The notes beneath the pieces were generated by a model, which was given only the letters and a program-made list of their open reading frames with translations, was not told the origin of the DNA and searched no databases. This document shows, piece by piece, positions 1 through 9,602 of a stretch of 64,000 nucleotides of DNA. Made by a program: the position numbers and the translations under genes. The stretch comes from JAJPKK01 sp963747835 (lineage in GTDB: Bacteria > Pseudomonadota > Alphaproteobacteria > Rhizobiales > Xanthobacteraceae). Each line of letters starts with the position of its first letter. Position 1 is the first letter of the stretch. The stretch is from assembly GCA_963747835.1 (NCBI GenBank), contig CAVVGO010000006.1, forward strand, positions 1,922,001 through 1,986,000, read 5' to 3'.

Positions 1-125
1 TTCGTGTCCGGGGCGGGGCCGGTCCTGCACATTTTGGGCAGCAGGTCCGGTACGTCGCATTTGCTGCACGCGCCGACCGCCATGCCGAGCGTCATGACGA
101 GAAGTACGGCCAGGAAGTTGCGCAT
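1..125 (-). CDS. small Cys-containing lipoprotein, cut by the left window edge
   Basis: The minus strand reads MRNFLAVLLVMTLGMAVGAC and then a short Cys- and Pro-containing stretch that runs off the window start. This is a classic lipoprotein signal: Arg near the start, a hydrophobic core, and a lipobox V-G-A-C with the lipidated Cys at residue 20. A GGAG sits about 8 bases before the ATG. The mature part seen so far (about 20 residues) has two more Cys and matches no family I know. It is probably membrane-anchored in the periplasm; its job is unknown. Confidence 0.6.
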   Translation of the reverse strand, partial: MRNFLAVLLVMTLGMAVGACSKCDVPDLLPKMCRTGPAPDT

Positions 126-318
126 GCGATGGTCTCCGCCGCGGCTTTGATACCATTTGATACTATAGGAACAGGATCCGGAAACATTATAGCTGCGATC
201 GTTGCGAAATCGTGTCCGATTTGCCCGCGCCGACCGCCCCCATCCATCGCTCAAAACGCCAAGCGCTTCACGGAGAAGCCTCCGCGCGTCCAGGTCATTC
301 CGATATGAGGGCGTCCGC

Positions 319-606
319 TCAGCGCGGCGGGCGAGGCGACGCGCCGGGGCCGCCACGGCCCGGGGCCGCCCCCGTACGCAGCAGCGGCTTCGGCTTGCCG
401 GGCAGCAGACCCTCGCGCTGGGCGCGCTTGCGGGCGAGCTTGCGGGCGCGGCGGATGGCTTCCGCCTTTTCCCGCGCCCTCTTCTCGGAGGGCTTTTCGT
501 AATGTCCGCGGAGCTTCATCTCGCGGAAGATGCCCTCGCGCTGCATCTTCTTCTTCAGCGCCTTGAGGGCTTGGTCGACATTGTTGTCCCGGACAAGAAC
601 CTGCAC
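319..606 (-). CDS. rpsU: 30S ribosomal protein S21 (bS21)
   Basis: This encodes bS21, a small basic protein of the 30S subunit that helps mRNA engage the 16S anti-Shine-Dalgarno end. The 95-residue product starts MQVLVRDNNVDQALKALKKK and continues through the family core with R-E-M-K and H-Y-E-K-P-S-E-K-R near residues 28-43. The last 30 residues are a Gly/Pro/Arg-rich tail, which makes the protein longer than the roughly 70 residues of the enterobacterial form; similar tails are usual in alphaproteobacteria. It stands alone, downstream of the minus-strand acyl-CoA ligase gene with a gap of 123 bases. Confidence 0.95.
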   Translation of the reverse strand: MQVLVRDNNVDQALKALKKKMQREGIFREMKLRGHYEKPSEKRAREKAEAIRRARKLARKRAQREGLLPGKPKPLLRTGAAPGRGGPGASPRPPR

Positions 607-729
607 GCGTCTTCCTCTCGAATAGCCACAATAATCTGGGGCCGTGCCGGCCGCTTAGCGCGCGCCTGCCCGATTGGCGCAGCCCTGTAGCAGAGTTGGA
701 GTTCGGAGTCCAACGATAGTATGGAGCGG

Positions 730-2667
730 CTATCCTCCGGCGCCATGCCCCCGCAGGGCGGTACCGATCTCCCCCAGGACCGCCGGGTCGTCGATGGTGG
801 CCGGCATCGCCCAAGTCTCGCCGTCGGCGATTTTCTTCATCGTGCCACGCAGGATCTTGCCCGACCGTGTCTTCGGCAGCCGCGCCACCGTAATGGCAAT
901 CTTGAAAGCGGCGACGGGGCCGATTTTGTCGCGCACCAGGGCCACGATCTCCTTCTCGATTTCGGTGGGCGCTCGGTCGACGCCGGACTTGAGCACGATG
1001 AAGCCGCACGGCACCTCGCCCTTGATCTCGTCCTTGATCCCGATCACGGCGCATTCGGCGACGTCCGGGTGGGAGGCCAGCACCTCCTCCATGCCGCCGG
1101 TCGAGAGCCGGTGCCCGGCGACGTTGATGATGTCGTCGGTGCGGCCCATGACGTAAATGTAGCCGTCGTCGTCCTTGAAGCCCGCGTCGGCGGTCTTGTA
1201 GTAGCCCGGGAACTCGGCGAGATAGCTCTCGCGCATGCGGTCGTCATGTTGCCATAGGGTCGGCAGGCATGCCGGCGGCAATGGCAGCTTCACCACGATC
1301 GAGCCCATCCGGTTCGCCGCCACCTCATGGCAGGCCTCGTCGACGACGCGCACGTCGTAGCCGGGCATCGCGACGGTGGGCGAGCCGTGCTTGATCGGAA
1401 GCCGGCCAAGCCCGACCGGGTTGCCGGCGATGGCCCAGCCGGTCTCGGTCTGCCACCAGTGATCGATCACCGGCACGTGCAGCTTGTCCTCGGCCCATTT
1501 CAAGGTGTCGGGATCGGCGCGCTCTCCGGCCAGGAACAGGGTGCGGAATTTCGCCATGTCGTGGCGCGTGAGCAGCGTCGCGTTCGGGTCTTCCTTCTTG
1601 ATCGCCCGGAACGCGGTCGGCGCCGTAAACAAGGCGACCGCGCCGTGCTCCGCCACCACCCGCCAGAACGCGCCGGCATCGGGCGTGCCGACGGGCTTGC
1701 CCTCATAGAGGATCGTGGTGCAGCCGTGGAGCAGCGGCGCGTACACGATGTAACTGTGGCCCACCACCCAGCCGATATCCGAGGCCGTCCACCACACCTC
1801 GCCCGGGTTCACGCCGTACAGGTATTGCATCGACCATTTCAGCGCGACCATGTGTCCGCCATTGTCGCGAACCACGCCCTTCGGTCGTCCGGTGGTGCCG
1901 GAGGTGTAGAGGATGTAGAGCGGATCGGTGGCGGCGACCGGCACGCAGTCGGCGGCGTTGCCAGCCGCCATGGCGGCGGCCCGGAGCGTCGCCCAATCGT
2001 GATCGCGGTCCGGCACGAGGTCGGCGTGCGCCTGCGGGCGCTGCAGGATCAGGCACGCTTCGGGCTTTGCGGTCGCGAGCGCGATCGCCTCGTCCAGCAG
2101 CGGCTTGTACTTGACGATGCGGCCCGGTTCGATGCCGCAGCTTGCCGACAGGATCACTCTCGGCTTGGCGTCGTCGAGGCGGGTCGCGAGTTCATTCGCC
2201 GCGAAGCCGCCGAACACCACGGAATGCACGGCCCCGATGCGGGCACAAGCCAGCATGCCGATCACGGCTTCCGGGATCATCGGCATATACAGGATGACGC
2301 GGTCGCCCTTGCCGACGCCGAAATCGCGCAGCATGGCGCCCAGCGTCTTCACTTCGCCGAGCAATTCCGCGTAGCTGATCGCGCGCCTTACGCCGGTGAC
2401 GGGCGAATCATAGATGAGGGCGCTTTGCGCGCCGCGGCCGCGCGCCACATGGCGGTCGAGCGCATTGAAGCAGGTGTTGCATTGCGCACCCACGAACCAT
2501 CGGCCATAGACACCGGCGGACGGTTCGAAAATCTTGGCGGACTTCTGATACCAGTCGATGTCTTCGGCAGCCTCGGTCCAGAATCCGGCCGGGTCACGCA
2601 GTGAGCGCTGATAGACCTCATGATAGCGGCTAGCGCCCGCTGTGCGGAGGTCTGGGACTGTGTTCAC
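730..2667 (-). CDS. prpE: propionyl-CoA synthetase (AMP-forming)
   Basis: ANL-family ligase that activates propionate (or a similar short acid) to the acyl-CoA through an acyl-adenylate in the cytoplasm. It has 645 residues, the usual size for acetyl/propionyl-CoA synthetases. An ACAS N-terminal domain comes first, then the P-loop T-S-G-T-T-G-R-P-K-G at 255-264 followed by V-V-R-D-N-G-G-H, which is the PrpE version of this region. W-W-Q-T-E-T-G lies at 404-410 and the regulated Lys in P-K-T-R-S-G-K-I is near the C-terminus. No methylcitrate genes are adjacent, so the substrate is inferred from the motif version. Acetyl-CoA synthetase is the alternative. Confidence 0.88.
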   Translation of the reverse strand: MNTVPDLRTAGASRYHEVYQRSLRDPAGFWTEAAEDIDWYQKSAKIFEPSAGVYGRWFVGAQCNTCFNALDRHVARGRGAQSALIYDSPVTGVRRAISYAELLGEVKTLGAMLRDFGVGKGDRVILYMPMIPEAVIGMLACARIGAVHSVVFGGFAANELATRLDDAKPRVILSASCGIEPGRIVKYKPLLDEAIALATAKPEACLILQRPQAHADLVPDRDHDWATLRAAAMAAGNAADCVPVAATDPLYILYTSGTTGRPKGVVRDNGGHMVALKWSMQYLYGVNPGEVWWTASDIGWVVGHSYIVYAPLLHGCTTILYEGKPVGTPDAGAFWRVVAEHGAVALFTAPTAFRAIKKEDPNATLLTRHDMAKFRTLFLAGERADPDTLKWAEDKLHVPVIDHWWQTETGWAIAGNPVGLGRLPIKHGSPTVAMPGYDVRVVDEACHEVAANRMGSIVVKLPLPPACLPTLWQHDDRMRESYLAEFPGYYKTADAGFKDDDGYIYVMGRTDDIINVAGHRLSTGGMEEVLASHPDVAECAVIGIKDEIKGEVPCGFIVLKSGVDRAPTEIEKEIVALVRDKIGPVAAFKIAITVARLPKTRSGKILRGTMKKIADGETWAMPATIDDPAVLGEIGTALRGHGAGG

Positions 2668-2841
2668 TTGAACCTCCCTCAGGAATTTCTTGTAGAGGCT
2701 GTTTGGTCCGCGCGGTTATTCCCGTCGCCGGAACGCAATCCTATCACGGTCCGCATGGCCCGCCCGTTCGCCTTTATCCCGGTCGCGGTCGCGCAGCGCT
2801 TTGATCTTGGTCATGCCTGCCATTGTCGTAAAGTCCGACCC

Positions 2842-3222
2842 ATGACGACCTGGAAAGAGCGCGCCCGCGCACTCAAGCAGGACGTGATCGCGATTGCGCT
2901 CGCGCTGCGCGACCCGCGGGTGCCGTGGTACGCCAAGGCGGTCGGCGCTTGCGTCGTCGCCTATGCGCTGTCGCCGATCGACCTCATCCCGGATTTCATT
3001 CCCGTCCTTGGCTATCTCGACGACCTGGTGCTGGTGCCGATCGGAATGCTGTTCATGCTGCGCCTCATTTCGCCCGAAATCCTTGCCGAGCACCGTGCCG
3101 CCGCCGCCAAGCTCGCGGAGCGGCCGGTAAGCCGGGCGGGCGCCGCCGCCGTGATCGCGATCTGGATTGGCGGGCTGGCGCTCGCTGCCTGGTGGACGCG
3201 TCACATCTGGTCCGGGACCTGA
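2842..3222 (+). CDS. DUF1232 (YkvA-like) membrane protein
   Basis: A 126-residue protein with the DUF1232 signature: Y-A-L-S-P-I-D-L-I-P-D-F-I-P around residues 41-54, then G-Y-L-D-D-L. A second hydrophobic segment lies near the C-terminus (about 100-118). The family is widespread and small, and its biochemical role is not known; some members sit in membranes. I chose the ATG at 2842 because it gives the usual length and the conserved part starts some 30 residues in; upstream in-frame sequence has no family similarity. It is divergent from prpE (174 bases between starts) and likely has its own promoter. Confidence 0.8.
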   Translation: MTTWKERARALKQDVIAIALALRDPRVPWYAKAVGACVVAYALSPIDLIPDFIPVLGYLDDLVLVPIGMLFMLRLISPEILAEHRAAAAKLAERPVSRAGAAAVIAIWIGGLALAAWWTRHIWSGT

Positions 3223-3344
3223 ACCGATCTCTCCCGGAACGATCATCCGCGCCAAGCGATATGGGCGAGCGCGCCACAAACCATCGCGTGATTCCGTGGG
3301 TCGGCTCCGTTATGCTGAGGAAAAGGGGGGAGGACCCGCACGCG

Positions 3345-4973
3345 ATGACGAAATCAATCTACGACGTCGATCTCGATCGCAATCCGGCGAATTTCCAGCC
3401 CCTGACACCACTTTCGTTCTTGGAGCGGGCGGCGGCGGTATTTCCGGATCGCACCGCCATCGTGCACGGCGCGCGGACCTGGACCTATGCGCAATTCTAC
3501 GCCCGCACGCGCCGTCTTGCCTCCGCGCTGGCACGGCGCGGCATCGGACGCGGCGACACCGTTTCGGTGATGCTCGCCAATACGCCGGCGATGCTCGACG
3601 CCCATTACGGTGTCGCCATGACGGGGGCTGTGCTCAACACGCTCAACACGCGGCTCGACGCCACGGTGCTCGCCTTCACGCTCGATCACGCCGAGACCAA
3701 GGTGCTGATCACCGACCGTGAATACGCCAAGACCATCAAGGAGGCCGTGGCGCTTGCGCAGGCGCGGCCGCTGATCATCGATTATGACGACCCGGAATAT
3801 TCCAGCCCCGGCGAGCAGCTGGGCGCCATGGAGTACGAAGACTTTCTCGCTGGCGGCGACCCGGACTTCGCCTGGGAGATGCCCGCCGACGAATGGGACG
3901 CGATTGCGCTGAACTATACGTCTGGCACCACCGGCGATCCCAAGGGCGTCGTCTATCACCATCGCGGCGCCTATCTGCTGGGCGTCGCCAATGTCCTCAC
4001 CTGCGCGATGGGCCGCCACCCGGTCTATCTGTGGACGCTGCCGATGTTCCACTGCAACGGCTGGTGCTTTCCGTGGACGATCTCGGTCGTGGCCGGCACC
4101 CATGTGTGCCTGCGCCAAGTTCGTGCCGCGCCGATCTTCGATGCCATTGATCGCCACAAGGTCACGCATCTGTGCGGAGCTCCGATCGTGATGTCGACGC
4201 TCCTCAACGCGCTCGACCACGAGAAGAAGCCGCTGCCTAACGTCATCGAATTCGTCACCGCGGCGGCGCCGCCGCCCGAATCCGTACTCGCCGCTATGAG
4301 GGCGGCCGGTTTCAACGTCACCCACGTTTACGGGCTCACAGAAGTCTATGGGCCGGCCAGCGTCAATGAATGGCACAGCGAATGGGACGCGCTACCGGCA
4401 TCGGAGCAGGCCACCCGGAAGGCGCGCCAGGGCGTGCGCTACCCGGTGCTCGAAGGCCTCGAGGTGCTCGATCCGGAAACCATGCGGCCGGTGCCGCGCG
4501 ACGGCGAGACCCTGGGCGAAGTCATGTTCCGCGGCAACGTGGTGATGCGCGGCTATCTCAAGAACCCGGCGGCGACGGAAAAATCATTTGCCGGCGGCTG
4601 GTTTCATTCGGGGGATCTCGGCGTCATGCATCCCGATGGCTACATCCAGCTCAAGGACCGCTCCAAGGACATCATCATTTCGGGGGGCGAGAACATCTCC
4701 TCCATCGAGGTGGAGGACGCGCTCTTCAAGCATCCGGCCGTGCAGGCCGCCGCCGTGGTGGCAAAGCCGGACGATAAGTGGGGCGAGACCCCGTGCGCCT
4801 TTGTGGAGTTGCGGCCCGGCGCGACCGCGACCGCGGAAGAGCTTGTCGCGTGGTGCCGCACTCACCTGGCCGGCTACAAATGCCCACGTCACATCGTGTT
4901 CGCGGAATTGCCGAAGACCTCGACCGGCAAGGTGCAGAAATTCAAGTTGCGGGAAATGGCGAAAGAAGCGTAG
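3345..4973 (+). CDS. acyl-CoA synthetase, medium/long-chain type
   Basis: AMP-forming fatty or organic acid CoA ligase of 542 residues. The P-loop Y-T-S-G-T-T-G-D-P-K is at 191-200, followed by the family motif P-M-F-H-C-N-G-W near 231, Y-G-L-T-E-V-Y-G near 330, the hinge region with H-S-G-D-L-G and D-R-S-K-D, and the C-terminal catalytic Lys in K-T-S-T-G-K near 529. The P-M-F-H-C-N-G-W type usually acts on medium-chain or aryl-alkyl acids; the real substrate cannot be read. The ATG at 3345 follows a strong AAAGGGGGGAGG. An upstream in-frame ATG at 3312 would add 11 residues and has a poorer site. Confidence 0.85.
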   Translation: MTKSIYDVDLDRNPANFQPLTPLSFLERAAAVFPDRTAIVHGARTWTYAQFYARTRRLASALARRGIGRGDTVSVMLANTPAMLDAHYGVAMTGAVLNTLNTRLDATVLAFTLDHAETKVLITDREYAKTIKEAVALAQARPLIIDYDDPEYSSPGEQLGAMEYEDFLAGGDPDFAWEMPADEWDAIALNYTSGTTGDPKGVVYHHRGAYLLGVANVLTCAMGRHPVYLWTLPMFHCNGWCFPWTISVVAGTHVCLRQVRAAPIFDAIDRHKVTHLCGAPIVMSTLLNALDHEKKPLPNVIEFVTAAAPPPESVLAAMRAAGFNVTHVYGLTEVYGPASVNEWHSEWDALPASEQATRKARQGVRYPVLEGLEVLDPETMRPVPRDGETLGEVMFRGNVVMRGYLKNPAATEKSFAGGWFHSGDLGVMHPDGYIQLKDRSKDIIISGGENISSIEVEDALFKHPAVQAAAVVAKPDDKWGETPCAFVELRPGATATAEELVAWCRTHLAGYKCPRHIVFAELPKTSTGKVQKFKLREMAKEA

Positions 4974-5043
4974 CGCGTCTTTGACAAGCCCTCCGGCGCG
5001 ATAGGCTCGCGCCGGTCCCGGGCGCAACCGAACGGATCGCCTC

Positions 5044-6435
5044 ATGACACCCAACGCATTGATGTCTCGCGCCGCAATCGTGACGCTTGCGCTGCTCGGC
5101 TTCGCGGCTGCGGTCGTCGCTCCGGCATCCGGACAGACGATCCTGTTCGAAGGCGCGCGGGTCATTCTGGGCGACGGCAGTCCGGCGATCGATAACGCTG
5201 CGATCCTGGTCGAACGCGGCACTATAAGCCGCGTCGGTCGCAAAGGCGACGTCACGGCGCCGGTGGGTGCGACCCGCGTTGATCTCGACGGCAAGACCGT
5301 GATGCCGGCGATCGTCAGCGCCCACGTACACCCGGGATTCCAGAAGGGCCTCACCTTTTCGGCGGAGAACTTCACCCGCGAAAACATCGTCGATGACCTC
5401 AACCGCGAACTCTATTTCGGCGTCTCCACCGTCATGTCGCAGGGCATCGAGAAGGGCGACATCATGTACGAGATCCGCGCCGACCAGGCCGCGGGCCGCG
5501 CCGGAGGCGCGCGCCTGCTGCTCGCCGGTCGCGGCATGGGGGCGCCCAACGCCGGCCCGGGCGCGCCCGCGTTCGCCAACATCGCGTATGAGATCACGAC
5601 ACCGGACCAGGCGAGAAGCGCCGCGCAGGAGCTTGCCGCCAAGCACGTCGACGCCATCAAGATCTGGGTGGATGATCGCGGCGGCCGCGCCCCGAGCCTG
5701 CCGATCGCGCTGTCGCGTGCCGTCATCGATGAAGGCCACCGGCTCGGCCTCAAGGTGACGGCGCACGTGTTCTATCACGCCGACGCCCTTGAACTCGCCG
5801 CCGCCGGCGTCAACAGCTTCGCCCATCTGGTGCGCGACAAGGAGATGAGCGACGACCTGATCGCGCTGATGCTCAAGAACCATGTCTACGCCATGCCCAA
5901 CATCGGCGCGCCGGAGCGCGCGATCCATACGGCCGTGCCGGCGTGGTTCGAGGAGCCCTACCTCGCCGGGCTGCTGCGCGACACCGAGCCGGCCGCCGTC
6001 ATCGAGCGGGTGCGCAATTCCTTCTCCGGCCGCGATCCGGCGACCGCGGACCGCAATCGCCGCAACTACGTCATCCTGCAGCACAGCCTCGCGAAGCTCA
6101 GCGCCGCCGGGGTGCCGATCATTCTCGGATGCGACACCGGGCTCGAAGATCATTTCTTCGGTTACGCCGAGCAGAAGGAACTCGAACTGATGGTGGAGGC
6201 CGGCATGACGCCGGCGCAGGTGATTGTCGCGGCGACGAGCCGACCGGCGGAGTTTCTCGGGTTGGCTGATCGCGGCAGGTCGTGCCGGGCAAGCGCGCCG
6301 ACTTGCTGGTGCTCGACGCCAATCCGCTCGACAATATCCGCAACACCCGCCGTATCGCGGCGATGTATCTCGCCGGCGCGACGAGTGGATCGCGCCGCGC
6401 TCAAGGCCTCATTGACAAAGAGCGCCGCGAATTGA
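5044..6435 (+). CDS. secreted amidohydrolase family protein (two compensating frameshifts near the end)
   Basis: Metal-dependent amidohydrolase (imidazolonepropionase-like group) with an N-terminal signal sequence of about 31 residues ending near P-A-S-G-Q. The H-x-H metal motif is S-A-H-V-H-P-G-F around residue 98, followed by K-I-W, a T-A-H-V His and a C-D-T-G Asp ligand. As written, residues from about 411 to 446 are out of frame. The neighbouring frame encodes V-V-P-G-K-R-A-D-L-L-V-L-D-A-N-P-L, the normal C-terminal block. A lost base near 6276 and a gained base near 6380 would restore it, so the gene is probably intact. The substrate is unknown. Confidence 0.8.
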   Translation: MTPNALMSRAAIVTLALLGFAAAVVAPASGQTILFEGARVILGDGSPAIDNAAILVERGTISRVGRKGDVTAPVGATRVDLDGKTVMPAIVSAHVHPGFQKGLTFSAENFTRENIVDDLNRELYFGVSTVMSQGIEKGDIMYEIRADQAAGRAGGARLLLAGRGMGAPNAGPGAPAFANIAYEITTPDQARSAAQELAAKHVDAIKIWVDDRGGRAPSLPIALSRAVIDEGHRLGLKVTAHVFYHADALELAAAGVNSFAHLVRDKEMSDDLIALMLKNHVYAMPNIGAPERAIHTAVPAWFEEPYLAGLLRDTEPAAVIERVRNSFSGRDPATADRNRRNYVILQHSLAKLSAAGVPIILGCDTGLEDHFFGYAEQKELELMVEAGMTPAQVIVAATSRPAEFLGLADRGRSCRASAPTCWCSTPIRSTISATPAVSRRCISPARRVDRAALKASLTKSAAN

Positions 6436-6513
6436 GAGGCAGCGCCCGCAAATGAAATGGCCGGGGCGAACCCCGCCGCCATTTGCATCCGCGTCGACAA
6501 CCGGACGGAGCGA

Positions 6514-7068
6514 CTAGATCCGATCCGGATACGGAATGATGAAATTGTCCCGGTTGGGCATTTTCACCTGCGGCAAGGTCTTCGCGTCCATCGCGTCGTT
6601 CTCGCCGATCAGCTTGTTGAGAGCGAGAATATAGGCCGTCAGCGCGTACACTTCGGTGTCACTCAAGGAACGCGGCGCGTTATACGGCATCGCGCGCCGG
6701 ATATAGTCGAACACCGTCGTCGAGTAAGCATAGTAGTTGGCAATGGTCTTCGCGGTTTCGATGCCGTTGGTCAGCGGCTCGCCGCCGACCAGCGGACCGG
6801 CGCCGGGTCCGGCGCCGCCTTTGCCACCCTCGGCGTGGCAGGCGACGCACTTCTCGGCGTAGATCTTGGCGCCCTGGGCGGGCGTCCCGCTACCGGGCGG
6901 CAGGTTCGTGCCATCCGGCAGGACCGCGATATCCCATTGCTTGATCTCGGCTTCGGATATCGGCTTGCCGAGGCGCGGTGACTGGCTGCCCGGGCTTTGC
7001 GCGAACGCTGCGACGGCAAAGAACCCGAATCCCAGCGCGAGGGCGATCGCCGGCTTACGCATAGACAT
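6514..7068 (-). CDS. c-type cytochrome, SoxD-like subunit of sulfite dehydrogenase
   Basis: Periplasmic cytochrome c of 184 residues that would accept electrons from the molybdenum subunit encoded just upstream. After MSMRKPAIA comes a Sec signal ending near A-A-F-A-Q. The haem site C-V-A-C-H lies around residue 73, and a distal Met candidate is in A-M-P-Y-N-A-P around 128. The start at 7068 overlaps the end of the upstream gene by 14 bases, which supports translational coupling and a two-subunit enzyme. SoxD proper has two haems; this one has a single haem motif and is closer in size to SorB-like partners. Confidence 0.8.
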   Translation of the reverse strand: MSMRKPAIALALGFGFFAVAAFAQSPGSQSPRLGKPISEAEIKQWDIAVLPDGTNLPPGSGTPAQGAKIYAEKCVACHAEGGKGGAGPGAGPLVGGEPLTNGIETAKTIANYYAYSTTVFDYIRRAMPYNAPRSLSDTEVYALTAYILALNKLIGENDAMDAKTLPQVKMPNRDNFIIPYPDRI

Positions 7069-8374
7069 GCTTGATCTCCCCTTTGCCGTCGACGGCCCAA
7101 CTGGTGAGGCTGTTGTAGTGCTGATTGGGAAACGCCAGCGGCGTGGCCACCGGCTTTTTCGTTTCGCCCCGCGCCGCCACGAATTCAGCCCGCAGTGGCT
7201 GCACGTTGCCGGCCTCGTCCCAGGCGCGGCTTTGCAGGACTGCCGGCTGGCCGTCCCAGCGCCACGGCATGGTGAAGCGCGTGAACGCCTTGTCGTGGAT
7301 CGGACCTTGCAGGGCGGCTTCGCCCCAACTCTTGCCGCCGTCGGCCGAGACCGCGACTTTGGCGATGCGTCCGGCACCCGAATAGGCAACGCCGGAGATC
7401 GCGTAGTAGCCGGGATCCTTCAGGTTCATGCCGAACGATGGATGCGTGATGAAGCTCTTCACCTCCATGAGGAAGTGGAACCGCCACGTCTTCCCGCCCG
7501 GCAGGATCTGCGAATAGTTCTTGGTCTCGAAGAACGATATTGCGGGCTGATCCACCACCTTGATGCGGTGGAGATACTTGACGTTCATGTTGCCCTGATA
7601 GCCGGGCACCAGCAGGCGCATCGGATAGCCATTGCCGGGCATCAGGCGCTCGCCGTTCTGGTAGATCGCCACCATCGCGTCGTCGAACGCCTTTTTGACC
7701 GGAATGCTGCGATCAAGCTGTTGCGCGTCGGCGCCTTCGGCGACCAGCCACTTCGCGCTGGAATCGATGCCGGCCTCGTCGAGCAGTGTGGACAGTTTCA
7801 CGCCGGTCCATTCCGAATTCGACACGAGACCCGTGGATCGCCTGGGCGGTCGCCTGCATCGGCTCGTTGGAAAACATCGGCGCGGAGTTGCCGGCGCATT
7901 CCACGAAGTGCATGCGCGAGACCAGCGGATAACGCGACAGCGATTCCATGCGTGAATTCCAGCGGCTGGCGCACCTTGCCGTGGATTACCAGCTTGTGCT
8001 TGGCCGGGTCGATGTCCGGTACGCCGGAATGCGCGATGGTGAAGTGCATGCTGTTCGGCGTGACGGTGCCGCCAGAAGATGGTGCGGGGTGCGGGCGTGC
8101 GAATTGCGGAACTCGCCCTTCGGGTTGCTCAGCGTACGCACGACGTCTTTTTCGAACGGCGACGGCGTTTGGACCGGCGGGATACCGATCCGAATTCGAG
8201 ACTCCACGGTTCGTCTTTGAGCGGCTCGGCAGCGGCGCCGGTAACGGTTCCGGCTGCCCCCATCGCCCCCGCCATGGCGAAGCCCTGTCCGAGCAACGCG
8301 CGGCGGTTGATGAGGCCATTTCCTGCGACTGGTTCTAACGAGGGCGCGCGCCCTCGGCGGTTTGTACTGTTCAT
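7055..8374 (-). pseudogene. soxC: SoxC-like sulfite dehydrogenase, molybdopterin subunit (four apparent frameshifts)
   Basis: Molybdopterin oxidoreductase of the sulfite oxidase family, exported by Tat (I-N-R-R-A-L-L-G-Q-G near residue 22). Joining frames gives a normal protein: P-P-V-Q-T-P-S-P-F-E-K, then T-V-T-P-N-S-M-H-F, then H-F-V-E-C-A-G-N-S with the molybdenum-binding Cys, then a clean stretch from S-N-S-E-W-T-G-V to K-H-V-Y-A that contains the dimerisation domain. Frame changes fall near 8194, 8073, 7947 and 7838. Total length (about 440 codons) is right for SoxC, so sequencing indels are more likely than decay. No other sox genes are in the window. Role: oxidation of sulfite or sulfur compounds in the periplasm. 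Confidence 0.8.
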
Positions 8375-8543
8375 GATGTCCCTCTCCCATATGGAGTGGT
8401 GCTTCGCGCACCCTATTGACCGCGAACGATCGCCATATGCGCTCCGGGGCAGGCGTTGTCCAGGCGATCGGAGAGGGTTCGCGGATTCGGCCTCGCCCGT
8501 GGGCCGAACTTTCTGTGCATGATCGCTCGCGCGATCGCAGCAC

Positions 8544-9546
8544 TCACTCGACCTTGAGCCCGAGCCTTTTCACCAGCGCGCCCCATTTGCGCACCTCGCG
8601 GTCGATATCCGCAGCGTATTGCTCTGGGGTCGATGTCAGTCGCATCGCCGCCGTCCGCCGCGATGCGCGATTTGACGTCGTCAGTGTCAACCAGCTTCGT
8701 GAGTTCGCGATTGAGCTGCGCCACGATCGCCTTCGGGGTGCCGGCGGGCGCCAGCAGGCCGTAACGCAGCACGGCTTCGAAACCCGGCAGGCCGGATTCC
8801 GCAATGGTCGCCACCTGCGGCAGCAGCGTCGAGCGCGTCAGGCTTGCGACCCCAAGCGCACGCAGGTTGCCGGCGTTGATGTTGGCGAGGATCGGCGCCA
8901 GGGTATTGAACGACACCGGCACGTGGCCGCCGATCGAATCATTGGCGAGCGGCCCGGTGCCTTTGTAGGGCACGATCGTCATGTCGACCTTCGCCATCTC
9001 CTTGAACAATTCCGCCGCCATGTAGCTGCCGGAACCCAGTACGGAGGTCCCAACGGCGAGCTTGCCGGGATCGCGTCGCGCCAGGGCGACAAGGTCCGCG
9101 ACCGTCGCGACCGGCATCGAGGGATGCACCACGAGCCCGACCGGGATGGTGGCGATCAACCCGATCGGGGCGAAGTCGGTGCGCGAATCGTAGCCCACAT
9201 TGGCGTAGAGGTTGGGATTGATTGCGATGGTGCCGGAGTGGCCGAGCAGCAGCGTATAGCCGTCGGGAGCGGCCCGCGCGACCGCACGGGTACCCAGAAT
9301 GGCGCCGCCGCTCGCCCGGTTGTCGATGATGATCTGTTGACCGAGTGCGTGCGACAGCTTCTCGCCGACAATGCGGGCGACGGTGTCGACGCCACCGCCC
9401 GCCGGAAACGGAACGATGAGGGTGATGGCCCGAGTCGGATAGTCCTTTGCCGAGTTCCTTCCGGAGTCCTGAGCCGCGGCAGGCGTTGCGTCATGCAGGG
9501 TTGAACCGAGTAGCGCCACAATAATGCCTGGGATCACTCCGCGCAT
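8544..9546 (-). CDS. Bug/TctC-family tripartite tricarboxylate transporter binding protein (one frameshift)
   Basis: Periplasmic solute-binding protein of the Bug family. The signal peptide ends around P-A-A-A-Q-D. The diagnostic block V-P-F-P-A-G-G-G-V-D-T-V-A-R lies near residues 49-62, followed by I-I-D-N-R, D-G-Y-T-L-L-L, P-Y-K-G-T-G-P-L and G-L-P-G-F-E-A. After D-G-G-D-A-T-D-I the frame slips near 8632; the other frame gives E-Q-Y-A-A-D-I-D and the family ending K-R-L-G-L-K-V-E at 8544. It lies next to a close paralogue (9603-10580). No TctA/TctB genes are nearby, which is normal for Bug proteins. The ligand is probably an organic acid. Confidence 0.85.
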
Positions 9547-9602
9547 GCCGATCTCCTCAAGCGTTCACGCCATCAAAGCCTCACCCTCCGATCCCGGCAA
9601 GC

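Noticed and set aside
1327..2604. 425-residue open frame on the plus strand
   Set aside because: Antisense to prpE, with composition typical of a shadow frame.
3312..3344. Upstream ATG for the acyl-CoA synthetase
   Set aside because: It lies before the strong AAAGGGGGGAGG site, and the added residues are not conserved.
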